64,000 nucleotides of DNA from Cupriavidus agavae (GCF_004217045.1 NZ_SGXM01000007.1:62001-126000), one strand, 5' to 3'. Positions 1 through 7,596 are shown, counted from the first letter of the stretch. Translations and numbers: made by a program. The notes: a model not told the origin generated them from the sequence alone.

Positions 1-386
1 CCTTGATCGCCCTGAACTGGCTGATCCAGAGCTGGCTCTTCCACACGTGGGTTTTCAAGGTGTGGAGCCCAGTCCACAATCGGCTCATCACTGACAATCC
101 ATCTGGATTGAATGAACCGCCCCGATGCCGAACGGTCGCGGACGATTCGCATGTAGTTCAGGCTCTCAAGCTGCTGGATGGCTGTTCGCATGGCCGTCTC
201 CCCCTCCTTGCGTGCACTGCACAGACCTTCGAGGCTGATGCGATAGCATGGCGGGAGGGACAGCAAGTGCACGATTACCCCCAGTGCTTTCAGACTGAGA
301 TGGTCGTTGCGAATCAGTGAGTTCGGAATCTGGGTGAAATTTCCCGCATGGCGACGCCGAACGATCAGCAACTGAGAGGCGTTCAT
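1..386 (-). CDS. Helix-turn-helix (winged-helix) protein, 3' end cut by window edge
   Basis: Reading the minus strand from an ATG at 386 gives an open frame of 128 codons that runs off the left edge. The protein starts MNASQLLIVRRRHAGNFTQI, followed by IPNSLIRNDHLSLKALGVIVHLL. This pattern is typical of short winged-helix proteins related to phage replication-initiator N-termini that accompany AlpA genes in integrative elements. A second motif, GETAMRTAIQQLESLNYMRI, looks like the recognition helix and wing. The gene lies 24 bp downstream of the AlpA-like gene on the same strand, so the two probably form an operon. The family is inferred from motif shape; the C-terminus is not visible. Confidence 0.7.
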   Translation of the reverse strand, partial: MNASQLLIVRRRHAGNFTQIPNSLIRNDHLSLKALGVIVHLLSLPPCYRISLEGLCSARKEGETAMRTAIQQLESLNYMRIVRDRSASGRFIQSRWIVSDEPIVDWAPHLENPRVEEPALDQPVQGDQ

Positions 387-410
387 GGGCGTCTCCACTG
401 ACCTTCATGA

Positions 411-617
411 TCAGCGGTCCACCCGTGCGGTAGCAGCTTGCTGGGCAATCCAGGCCTCGATTTCTTCAGCAAGAAATCCGATAGCCGCGTTGCGAGAGTT
501 CCCCAGACGGATCGGGCGCGGAAAGGTTGGGTCTGTTCTCGTTCTGCGCCAGATAGTGACGCGGTTCATTCCCAACTGGGTTTCCAGATCGCTGTACCTG
601 AGGATGCGGTTTTTCAT
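411..617 (-). CDS. AlpA-family DNA-binding regulator
   Basis: This 68-aa protein has the AlpA/excisionase-like MerR-type HTH: RYSDLETQLGMNRVTIWRR, then a wing with FPRPIRLGNSRNAAIGF and EIEAWIAQQ. AlpA-type proteins control excision or transfer genes of prophages and integrative elements, and some act as recombination directionality factors. An in-frame ATG at 632 is possible, but the ATG at 617 is preceded by GGTGGG at a good distance, so I chose it. The protein supports reading the first 7 kb as part of a mobile element. No integrase is in the window, so its partner would be outside to the left or lost. Confidence 0.88.
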   Translation of the reverse strand: MKNRILRYSDLETQLGMNRVTIWRRTRTDPTFPRPIRLGNSRNAAIGFLAEEIEAWIAQQAATARVDR

Positions 618-1087
618 TTGATTGCCCACCATTTCGTGTAATGACAGGCAATTCTTCGTTCTGCGTTGTCGGCGTGTCCAGAGGCTCAGATTTTGGCCAT
701 ATTCCGCGATTTACATGCAAAGTTCGGATAACCGATGCAATTGTCAAAAACATGCAGCGGCACGTTTTTGACCTTACTGGGAAACGCAAGCACTGCCGCC
801 CCCAATGAAACGGACGGTTCAACTCGCATTGGTCGATTGACTTCCGCTCGGGCACGAATACGAAAGCAGCTTTTTCGGAAATCACCGACCAACGACCATT
901 CACCACCGAATGTCGGATATGGAATCAGTTGTTTTGACTTAGAAGCTAGAAAACTGAATCGCGATCTTTTGAACTGGAAAATGTCTTTTATCAACAGCCA
1001 CTTGCGCGATTCGTAGATCGCGAGGGGACAGATGACGGCGCGAGCGAAATAAATCATCGCTCGTTGCATTTGCGCAACAATAAATGC
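618..1087. other. 470-bp stretch without a confident gene
   Basis: This lies between the AlpA-like gene and the 240-aa HTH gene and is visibly poorer in G+C than the core. A 127-codon frame on the minus strand (1069-686) starts 18 bp after the HTH stop and could be a third gene of that operon. Its translation (begins MQRAMIYFARAVICPLAIYE) matches no family I recognise and shows no codon bias I can see. The AlpA promoter should lie here. I see no terminator or tRNA. Confidence 0.4.
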
Positions 1088-1810
1088 CTATTTCTGGCTA
1101 TCCCGGGCTGCGGAGATCCAGTGAGCAATCGCGCTGGGCTCAAACCCATCATGCAGTGCTGCGCGTAGTGCTTGCTCCAGTTTTTGCCAACCGACGGGAG
1201 AACTGGTGTTGGTTGAGGCGGTCGGCCAATTGCTATTACCAAGCTGAAACAGCAGACTGTCCAACAGCTCGTCGTCGCCTACGTCATTTGCAGCTTGCTC
1301 AGCCAGCGTAAGCAATGCTTCACGCGTGCAACTTAACGGCTCGACAGGGATCGCAGCAAGAGGCTCAGCCAGCACGATCACACGGTGCGGCTTAATGACA
1401 TCGGCCAAGTCCTGTGCTGCAGCAACGCCCGCGATTAGCTCGACGCGAACAAGTACATCGCCAACTTGCAGGAACCGTATCTTGCTCAGGCCTGGCTGAC
1501 CATCCTGGTACAGCACGACGGCCTCAGAGCCGACAAGGGCGTTCAGCACCAGTCTCAGGTCATCCAAGGCACCAGCGTCCCGCCATTGGTGGAGGATGTC
1601 CGCGCGCAGGCTGCTCCCCTCCAGCCCTAGGTGATACATCAAAGTGGCCACGCGCTTGGCAGAAATGACCTGCTCTTTGCCCCTCAGCCAAACGGACAGG
1701 TTCGCGGGGCGGATGCCCGTGGCTGTACCCACAGCGCTCAGCGTATCGCCACGCAGGCGCATGAGTGCGGCTGCGATGGCACGCATTTGTTCGGCCTGAA
1801 GTGTCGACAT
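1088..1810 (-). CDS. HTH transcriptional regulator (XRE-like N-terminus), 240 aa
   Basis: The N-terminal 75 residues form an XRE-like helix-turn-helix: LSAVGTATGIRPANLSVWLR and then ISAKRVATLMYHLGL. The remaining ~165 residues (beginning near DLRLVLNALVGSEAVVLYQD) resemble nothing I can name. I chose the ATG at 1810 because the HTH begins about 15 residues later; the frame stays open further upstream, but that stretch is antisense to the ATPase gene. The gene is divergent from the ATPase gene, with a near-perfect inverted repeat between them, so it probably represses both promoters. The long C-terminal part may sense a ligand or bind the ATPase; that is inference. Confidence 0.75.
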   Translation of the reverse strand: MSTLQAEQMRAIAAALMRLRGDTLSAVGTATGIRPANLSVWLRGKEQVISAKRVATLMYHLGLEGSSLRADILHQWRDAGALDDLRLVLNALVGSEAVVLYQDGQPGLSKIRFLQVGDVLVRVELIAGVAAAQDLADVIKPHRVIVLAEPLAAIPVEPLSCTREALLTLAEQAANDVGDDELLDSLLFQLGNSNWPTASTNTSSPVGWQKLEQALRAALHDGFEPSAIAHWISAARDSQK

Positions 1811-1834
1811 CCGGCAATCTCGTTGCTCTAACAG

Positions 1835-1912
1835 TAAATCACTATAACAAAGCGACAACCTGCCAGCCAAGGCTTGGCCTGCTGACTTTTCATTGTTATA
1901 GTAATTTATAGT
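1835..1912. promoter_or_regulatory. Divergent operator: 16-bp inverted repeat plus direct repeat
   Basis: TAAATCACTATAACAA (1835-1850) and TTGTTATAGTAATTTA (1893-1908) are inverted repeats with one mismatch; the inner 10 bp are perfect. The right arm also carries TTATAGT twice (1896-1902 and 1906-1912), 10 bp apart, i.e. on one face of the helix. The arms flank the gap between the HTH start (1810) and the ATPase start (1928), where both promoters must lie. This is a likely autoregulatory operator of the HTH protein. Confidence 0.7.
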
Positions 1913-1927
1913 TAAATGAGGGATGCC

Positions 1928-3490
1928 ATGCACAGCCTGCGACGACAGTACCGCCCCATGCGACGCCGAGAGTACCAAGAGGCCGTCGAAGAGCTGAAGC
2001 GACTTCACCCTTGGCTGGAGAAGCAGGTGTTTCAGCCCGCCCCAGGCCATCTCGCAGTGGTCGCCGAGCTGATCACCCAATGCGAGCGGTTGATGCATCG
2101 CAGTGACTACCAGCGTCGTCCGCTGTTCTGTGTCACCGCAACCAGGGAAAAGCTGGCAGTCCGAGTCGAGGTCTCCGATGCCAGCATCCAGCGCGAGCGC
2201 GCCTTGCTCGACGTGGTGGAACAGGCTCGGCACGCGGCCCAGCAGTGCTGCCCTGTTTGCGGTGCTCCGGTTTTCGGTGGCGACGCCAATGCCCCCCAAG
2301 GCGCTCGGAGCGCTGCGCACGAGCAAGTGGTAGGACTGTTCGCAGAGGACATCCAGCGTTTCAAGAGAGCAGCGAAGGCCTTGGAGTTGGCGGATACCGA
2401 GCGTGCGAGCAGCACCACTGATCGCGATGCACCCACTCGCACCGAAGCCGCCAAGAAAGACCTGTCCGACAACCCCGTCCCCGCACGCGATAGCAGCAGC
2501 ACTTCGACTGACGACAAGCACGCACCGCTGATCGCCTTTCTGGACGCTTCCGGCCTCAAACAATTTGTTGACCGCCATCGCGCGAAGGCAGACGAAAAGT
2601 TCAAGCGTGCCCAGCAGATCGCGGAGCGCATCCGGGCGGCCGGCGATGAGCGGCGCACGCTCGGCATGCTGCCCGACGAGTGGGACGTGCTGATCGAAGA
2701 GTTCACCCAAGCCTTCCCGAACTTCAGCGAGCTGGCCGAGGTGCTGCACGATCACTTTGCCCTCAATGCGATGGGCGATGGCCGCGTTGCGTGGTCGCCG
2801 CTACTGCTGGTCGGGCCTGCGGGCATCGGCAAAACAGAAGCGGCTCGCTGGCTGGCGGAAAGGCTGGCCTTGCCCTTCCGTGTGTTCGACATGGCGAGCG
2901 CCCAATCAGGTTCGCCACTGGCTGGTTCAGAAGCCTTCTGGAGCAATTCCGAGCCGGGCCTCCTGTTCGAACTGCTTGCCTACCAGCCAAAGGCCAACCC
3001 CGTCGTGGTCTTGGATGAGCTGGACAAGACCGAGCAGGTGCGCCAGTACGACCCGCTGGCGGCGCTATACACCCTTCTTGAGCCCCGCAGCGCACGGTCC
3101 TTCACGGACCTCTCTATTCGTGATTTCACCATCGATGCCAGCCACGTGAACTGGATCGGGACAGCAAACAGTGTGGATGGCATCCCGAGTCCTTTGCTGT
3201 CGCGGCTCACGGTGCTGCATGTCCAAGCACCCACGCCCGATCAAATTGCTCGAATCGCGCAGAACATTTATGGACGAATGCGTGCCGAAGCCAGCTGGGG
3301 TTCTGCCTTCGTACCCTCTCTCGACGGAGCCGTTCTGGAGAAGTTGAAGCACTTGCCGCCGCGAAGCCTGGGCTTGGCATTGCGACGGGCGCTTGGGCAT
3401 GCCGCACGGGATGAACGCAATCACATTCAGGTCAGTGATGTGCAAGCTATCCCAGGCAACTTTCGCAGGATGATCGGGTTCATGGCTTGA
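1928..3490 (+). CDS. Lon-type AAA+ ATPase without protease domain
   Basis: This is a 520-aa AAA+ ATPase. Walker A (GPAGIGKTEAARWLAERL) is near residue 296, Walker B (NPVVVLDELDKTE) near 357, sensor 1 (VNWIGTANS) near 407 and the arginine finger region (IPSPLLSRL) near 421. The stretch DPLAALYTLLEP and the order of these motifs closely follow the Lon ATPase module. There is no Lon N-domain and no S16 Ser-Lys protease domain; the protein ends shortly after the small AAA subdomain. The N-terminal ~290 residues are unassigned and hold a single CPVC knuckle (C108, C111). An ATG at 1916 is in frame, but GAGGGA sits just before the ATG at 1928. The gene is divergent from the HTH gene. Role unknown; a remodelling factor or a defence ATPase are possible. 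Confidence 0.82.
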   Translation: MHSLRRQYRPMRRREYQEAVEELKRLHPWLEKQVFQPAPGHLAVVAELITQCERLMHRSDYQRRPLFCVTATREKLAVRVEVSDASIQRERALLDVVEQARHAAQQCCPVCGAPVFGGDANAPQGARSAAHEQVVGLFAEDIQRFKRAAKALELADTERASSTTDRDAPTRTEAAKKDLSDNPVPARDSSSTSTDDKHAPLIAFLDASGLKQFVDRHRAKADEKFKRAQQIAERIRAAGDERRTLGMLPDEWDVLIEEFTQAFPNFSELAEVLHDHFALNAMGDGRVAWSPLLLVGPAGIGKTEAARWLAERLALPFRVFDMASAQSGSPLAGSEAFWSNSEPGLLFELLAYQPKANPVVVLDELDKTEQVRQYDPLAALYTLLEPRSARSFTDLSIRDFTIDASHVNWIGTANSVDGIPSPLLSRLTVLHVQAPTPDQIARIAQNIYGRMRAEASWGSAFVPSLDGAVLEKLKHLPPRSLGLALRRALGHAARDERNHIQVSDVQAIPGNFRRMIGFMA

Positions 3491-3785
3491 GGATGGGCTA
3501 AGCAAAACACTGTGCAGCAGGAGTTGCGGCGCAATTGGGGCTAATTTGGGCTCGAAAAAACTGGCGACTCGCACCTCAACCTAGTGCATCGCGATCTGGC
3601 ACGACCAGACTGAGTGACCGCTCTGCAGTCCCCGGCATCGTCGACTACCGCGTCGCGTGGGATTCGCCAGTCGAGTAGGCGGCGCTCGGAGCTCTGCTGA
3701 CGCTCAACGTGTATGGCTCGCTGGGCGGCCACTTGCGCGCTTGAATTATCACTGTCGCCGGTGATGTTCTCTCTTATGTGAAAAA
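3491..3785. other. Intergenic stretch between convergent genes
   Basis: About 295 bp separate the stop of the ATPase gene from the stop of the nuclease gene. Short open frames exist but show no recognisable motif, and no strong rho-independent hairpin with a T-tract is visible. Base composition falls sharply just after this stretch, at about 3780, which marks the start of the AT-rich nuclease cassette. Confidence 0.4.
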
Positions 3786-4940
3786 TTATTGCGACCGATT
3801 TGTACGCCAACAAGGCTGAGTCAGACTTTCCTTTTTGTGCATTTCTTCAATAGCTTTTTCGTATTCGAGCACAGGATCACTCTTGCCTCTAGAGGCCATT
3901 TCCTTAATCCATTCCAGCCCCGGGTAAAGCATACCTTCATCCATATCTTGCTGCGCATACATGGGAATTGAATTTACCGCAGGTGAGTCAAAATCCGCCC
4001 TAAAATTCACATACGAATGCAGTGGCGTCCGGCTTCTAGATATTTTATTCTTTATATCAATAATATAATTGGCCGCCAAAATCAGGCCATAGAATAGGTA
4101 TTTCAATACCTCTTTCTTGTATTCGACATAATCACCTTGCCGATGGTATGGCAAGTTTCCTTTATCAACCCAGTACATATAAACATCAAGAGATGCGTCA
4201 GGCCTACTGCAGTCAACAATAGCGCTATCTATTAAGTCGGATGCCACCCTCTTGAAATTATCTATTGCATTCCTCAGTTTCTCGTCGAGCCCTTGAGTGC
4301 GTTGGCCATCTAGTAAAATTTCAGATTCATTATGGAATGAGCAAAGCTTCGCTATGAAGTCAGGCTGAAAACTCACTTGATACGACCTAAAAGGGAGATA
4401 GCAAGCATTTACGAACAAGTAGTGGCTACTAAATTGCTCACACCACAGTCCGAATGCGTAATTATTGGGGTCGCCATATGGAAGCGCCCAGTTGTAATAT
4501 CGATTTACTAGACCATCATGCTGCCATAATTTATCAAGTATTTCATCCCAGCCAAGGAAGTGAACGGAGAACAGGTTCCTCTCAGCATGTACTTTAGTAA
4601 TTTCTCTCGCCACCCGCTCCAAATCTGGATCATTGGGTGAAGTGGTTGCGAAAGTGAAAGACGAAAGCTGCGGCGAAAATCTGAGAGCCTTATCAACCTC
4701 CTCCCGCAGTTCTTTTTCGGTAGCTGAGCTGGCTGTGCCTCCATTCTTCTTTTTACATTGAATGCCGTGCAACCTTCCGTCTCGCGTATAGCCATAGACG
4801 TCAACACCATTTTGCGGAAAGCCAGTTCGTCCATGCCTTTGCGTGGAAGGATCGCTCCACTCAATAGCAAAGATATCCGCACACATGCGCTCAAACTTCT
4901 CCCATGAAGAAGGAGGAGGCAGCTGAAACTGATCGTGCAT
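3786..4940 (-). CDS. PD-(D/E)XK (Mrr/Cap4-like) nuclease with unknown C-terminal domain
   Basis: The first ~150 of 384 residues look like a restriction-endonuclease-like domain. WEKFERMCADIF carries the N-terminal acid E17, GVDVYG gives D47, and GIQCKKK gives Q61 and K63, which form the D-X13-QxK active-site spacing. The preceding QRHGRTGFPQNG is shared with nuclease domains that sit at the N-terminus of several anti-phage effectors. The C-terminal ~230 residues are aromatic-rich, all-helical-looking, and unknown to me. The gene is much more AT-rich than its neighbours and uses many A/T-ending codons, a clear sign of horizontal transfer. It has its own promoter region at 4941-5060. A defence effector acting on foreign DNA is the best guess, but no sensor gene is adjacent in the same orientation. 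Confidence 0.75.
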   Translation of the reverse strand: MHDQFQLPPPSSWEKFERMCADIFAIEWSDPSTQRHGRTGFPQNGVDVYGYTRDGRLHGIQCKKKNGGTASSATEKELREEVDKALRFSPQLSSFTFATTSPNDPDLERVAREITKVHAERNLFSVHFLGWDEILDKLWQHDGLVNRYYNWALPYGDPNNYAFGLWCEQFSSHYLFVNACYLPFRSYQVSFQPDFIAKLCSFHNESEILLDGQRTQGLDEKLRNAIDNFKRVASDLIDSAIVDCSRPDASLDVYMYWVDKGNLPYHRQGDYVEYKKEVLKYLFYGLILAANYIIDIKNKISRSRTPLHSYVNFRADFDSPAVNSIPMYAQQDMDEGMLYPGLEWIKEMASRGKSDPVLEYEKAIEEMHKKESLTQPCWRTNRSQ

Positions 4941-5066
4941 TTTCCATCCAAACAGAAAGTGTAATTATGCCGATCAGCATACTTTAGTTTGCTGGCTCCA
5001 GCCATGTAGCATGCTGGTTAAGCCCCCCAGGAAGATAGCGACAATTACGGCAATGCCCTGTCGCCA

Positions 5067-5534
5067 TCACTCTCGGTGATGTGCCTGCCCACATCTATGG
5101 CAAAACCATGTGCTCTGCCACCGGCGCTTCGCGGCACTGTAGACCTTCGCCTGGGTACGCCAGCCCTTCATCAGCAGCCAGCCCAGCGCGATGAGTCCCA
5201 AGCCGACAGCCGCTTGCTTCCAGTTGTAGCGCAGGCCTGCCATGCCGACGTATACGCACTCACGCGCCGACAACGGGCACACCGTCATCGACATGTAGAT
5301 GATGATGCCGCCAATCCCATAGGCTCCAATGAACGGCAGCGGTGATGGCGGCGCAGGTGGGGCGCAGTGCTGGGCCAAGGCCGTGGACTGCGAGCCCTGG
5401 CTGCTGCCTTGAACGAACTGCCCATCTGAAGTGACCGCTGTGTGCGTTGCGTGGAAGTGCTGTGTGCCACCCGCATGCACAACGGCCATTGGCTGGATAT
5501 GCGCGCTGCCGCAGCTCGGACATTGCATTGCCAT
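5067..5534 (-). CDS. Zinc-ribbon membrane protein, hypothetical
   Basis: The 155-aa protein has a CxxC at each end: C5PSC8 at the N-terminus and C145HRC148 at the C-terminus. The four cysteines could form one split zinc ribbon with both termini on the same side of the membrane. Between them lie a Ser/Gln/His-rich linker and two hydrophobic segments, about residues 67-87 and 108-122. It follows the lipoprotein gene by 2 bp, so the two are co-transcribed. The start could also be the ATG at 5528. I do not recognise the family; an island-borne envelope protein is the most that can be said. Confidence 0.65.
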   Translation of the reverse strand: MAMQCPSCGSAHIQPMAVVHAGGTQHFHATHTAVTSDGQFVQGSSQGSQSTALAQHCAPPAPPSPLPFIGAYGIGGIIIYMSMTVCPLSARECVYVGMAGLRYNWKQAAVGLGLIALGWLLMKGWRTQAKVYSAAKRRWQSTWFCHRCGQAHHRE

Positions 5535-5536
5535 GG

Positions 5537-6649
5537 TCAGCCCTCTGAACCTTCGGTGTTGACGGTACAGGTCAGCGTGGCCTCGCCGCCCTCCATGCCC
5601 GCCGACAACACGCCCACTTTGGTCAAACGGCCATAGGTCTTGCCATCCTTGCCCAATCTCAGCGAAGCTGATTTCGCGAGCTGCTGGACCGAGGTGCCAG
5701 CCAAGTAGCTGCGGTAGGTCTGCTCACCCCCGTCACGTGACACCGCCACCTTGCGGACGCTGAACCCATAGACCTTGACGGGCTCGGCGAGCGTGACCGG
5801 CGTGACGCCTTGATCGGAATTCCATCCCGACTGCTTGAGCAGCGACTCAGCCAGTTCAAATCGTGGACCGATGGGCGCGCAGCTCAGCGCCTGTTCGAGC
5901 TGCGCCTTGGTCTTGGCGTCCACGGGCTGCGACGCTCCGTTGCTGGAGGCAGGAGGCACGGTTGGCTTGATGACCGCGTTGGCGTCATACCCTACCAACC
6001 AGAGATTGGTTGGTGCGCCCGGCTGCCATCCGGTGTCGAGCACCAACTGCTGGACAAACCCCTGGAAGGCGAGCTGCTGCCGCTCGCTGATCGACTGCTG
6101 GTCGGGGATGGCCAGCATGGGCGGCTTGGGGCCAACAGTGCGGACATTGCCGCTGTGCTCGACCGCCATCTGCTGCATGAAGAGGTGCAGGTTCGCGGCG
6201 TTGTTGACCGCGTAGCCCACCGACTGTCCCCAGCACACAGAGAAGGCGGGCACAGCTTCGGACTTGGTCTTGCTCCACCAAATGGTGGCGGTGCCGATCC
6301 AGCAGTCACTGCGGGACCAGTCCGTGACGGTGACAGCCACGCGGGGGAAGTAGGTCTTGGGCATTCCGTCGTAGGAGTGCTTGCTGAAGACGCCTGCCAG
6401 TGCTGTTGCACGGATGCCAGGAGCGCCGGGCGGCGCGCTTTGGTCTGGCTTTGCTTGATTGGCAACGACGGCTGGGCGAGTCTCGGTAGTAGGAGGCGGT
6501 GCCACGTTACCTTGGCTGGCCTTCGACACGCCACCCAAGGAGAGGTGAACCTTGGTCGAGCCGTCAGCCTGCGGCTGTGTCGTGACACAGCCGGTCACGG
6601 TCGTCACAACGGCCAGCCCGGCCAGCATCCGAAAGCAGAGTCCACTCAT
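5537..6649 (-). CDS. Secreted lipoprotein of unknown function, 370 aa
   Basis: A signal peptide (MSGLCFRMLAGLAVVTTV) ends in a lipobox VTGC with the lipidated cysteine at residue 21. The mature protein begins with a Pro/Thr/Ala-rich spacer and continues as a soluble domain with several Trp and Cys residues and no motif known to me. Its stop is 2 bp before the ATG of the zinc-ribbon membrane protein, so both are translated from one mRNA. The promoter lies in the gap shared with the divergent XRE gene, over the 27-bp palindrome, so the XRE protein probably controls it. Confidence 0.7.
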   Translation of the reverse strand: MSGLCFRMLAGLAVVTTVTGCVTTQPQADGSTKVHLSLGGVSKASQGNVAPPPTTETRPAVVANQAKPDQSAPPGAPGIRATALAGVFSKHSYDGMPKTYFPRVAVTVTDWSRSDCWIGTATIWWSKTKSEAVPAFSVCWGQSVGYAVNNAANLHLFMQQMAVEHSGNVRTVGPKPPMLAIPDQQSISERQQLAFQGFVQQLVLDTGWQPGAPTNLWLVGYDANAVIKPTVPPASSNGASQPVDAKTKAQLEQALSCAPIGPRFELAESLLKQSGWNSDQGVTPVTLAEPVKVYGFSVRKVAVSRDGGEQTYRSYLAGTSVQQLAKSASLRLGKDGKTYGRLTKVGVLSAGMEGGEATLTCTVNTEGSEG

Positions 6650-6690
6650 CCATCAGCTCCCTTTGATCCCGAGTTGAGCTGATTATGAAG

Positions 6691-6717
6691 ACTATATTCG
6701 ACATTGTCGAATATAGT
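6691..6717. promoter_or_regulatory. Perfect 27-bp palindromic operator
   Basis: ACTATATTCGAC (6691-6702), a 3-bp ATT spacer and GTCGAATATAGT (6706-6717) form a perfect inverted repeat with 12-bp arms. It sits between the lipoprotein start (6649) and the XRE start (6758). Such an element is the expected binding site for a dimeric XRE regulator controlling both genes. There is no T-tract, so it is not a terminator. Confidence 0.82.
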
Positions 6718-6757
6718 CCGTGGATTAAAGGTCTCATGACGCCCATGCTCGGCGTTG

Positions 6758-6988
6758 ATGGGACGAAACTACGAGCAAGTGCGTCAGGACTTGGCGCGCA
6801 ACATGAAAGACTTCCGGGGCAAGCGTGGCTTGTCGCAGGAGGCGCTCGCCCTGAGCGCGGATGTGGATCGCACTTACGTGAGTCAGATCGAGCGCGCTGT
6901 GGGCAACCCGTCCCTGCTGGTCCTGTGCAAGCTGGGCGCGATCCTGGAGACCGACGTGCTCGACCTCTTGGCGGAGCAGACCAAATGA
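6758..6988 (+). CDS. Small XRE-family regulator (restriction-controller size)
   Basis: This 76-aa single-domain HTH protein reads DFRGKRGLSQEALALSADVD and then RTYVSQIERAVGNPSLLVL, the canonical XRE fold, ending LLAEQTK. Its length and ending resemble the C (controller) proteins of restriction-modification systems and small prophage-type repressors. The ATG at 6758 is preceded in frame by a TTG; no convincing ribosome site is present. The 27-bp palindrome lies about 40 bp upstream. Its stop codon overlaps the ATG of a 44-codon frame, suggesting translational coupling. Confidence 0.88.
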   Translation: MGRNYEQVRQDLARNMKDFRGKRGLSQEALALSADVDRTYVSQIERAVGNPSLLVLCKLGAILETDVLDLLAEQTK

Positions 6989-7119
6989 ACACGGGTGAGG
7001 CCCCCCACATGGGGATGCCCGAAAAAAATGTATACGGAGGTGACTACGGAATGAGCCGATCCGCAGTGAGCGCCAGTAAAAACAGAACTTCCGAGGCCAT
7101 CTTCCGCTTTAACGTCTGA
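6985..7119 (+). CDS. Possible 44-aa protein coupled to the XRE gene
   Basis: An ATG at 6985 overlaps the TGA of the XRE gene as ATGA and opens a 44-codon frame starting MNTGEAPHMGMPEKNVYGG and ending EAIFRFNV. Inside it, a strong ribosome site GGAGGT (7036-7041) precedes an in-frame ATG at 7051, giving an alternative 22-aa product. A rho-independent terminator follows at 7163. The arrangement suggests a genuine small gene, but I recognise no family. Confidence 0.45.
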   Translation: MNTGEAPHMGMPEKNVYGGDYGMSRSAVSASKNRTSEAIFRFNV

Positions 7120-7162
7120 CCGCGCCGAAGCGGCGCCACGCGCCCGCCCCGGAACCGCTCCG

Positions 7163-7189
7163 AAAAGCCCAGCCATGCTGGGCTTTTTT
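7163..7189 (+). terminator. Rho-independent terminator after XRE operon
   Basis: AGCCCAGC (7166-7173), loop CAT, GCTGGGCT (7177-7184) and five further T residues form a strong hairpin preceded by an A-tract. It ends transcription of the XRE and coupled small frame before the peptidase remnant. Confidence 0.85.
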
Positions 7190-7568
7190 GCGTCTGGTCA
7201 GATCGCATCTCCCGGATGCCGGATACGCTCCCTCGATCAAAATCATTAACCAGGCTGGCCACCTGCTCAAGCACGGCAAGCGGATGACGTTTCTCGACAT
7301 CCTCGGCGAAGACGGCCTGCATCCCGACGAGGAAAGCGAAGCCGATGCCTTTGCCCGTGACACCCTGATCCCGCCCGCGAAGTACGCCCGGCTGGCCGGG
7401 CTTCCCTCGATTGGCGAGCGAACCATCCGGGACTTTGCCGAGCAGGTCGGCGTTTCGGCAGGGATCGTCCTCGGGCGGCTGCAGCATGACGGTGTCGTCG
7501 GCTGGCAGCGGTTCAACCATCTCAAAGTCCGCTATAAATGGGACCACGAGGTGGCCGACCAGCCCTGA
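7188..7568 (+). pseudogene. Remnant of ImmA/IrrE-type HTH-metallopeptidase, active site altered
   Basis: The frame has the C-terminal half of ImmA/IrrE-type proteins: GHLLKHGKRMTFLD, then EESEADAFARDTLIPPAKY, IRDFAEQVGVSAGIVLGRLQHDG and a final LKVRYKWDHE. The N-terminal HTH and first half of the peptidase are absent; the homologous part begins near 7230, directly behind a terminator. Where the family has HEAGH, this frame reads NQAGH (7248-7262), so both the metal-binding His and the catalytic Glu are replaced. It looks like a decayed antitoxin/repressor gene and marks the edge of the accessory region. Confidence 0.75.
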
Positions 7569-7596
7569 GCCGGCGCACTGAAATGCGTCACATAAA

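Noticed and set aside
1088..2755. A single 555-codon minus-strand protein
   Set aside because: Only the part from 1810 down carries a recognisable HTH; the upstream half is antisense to the ATPase gene.
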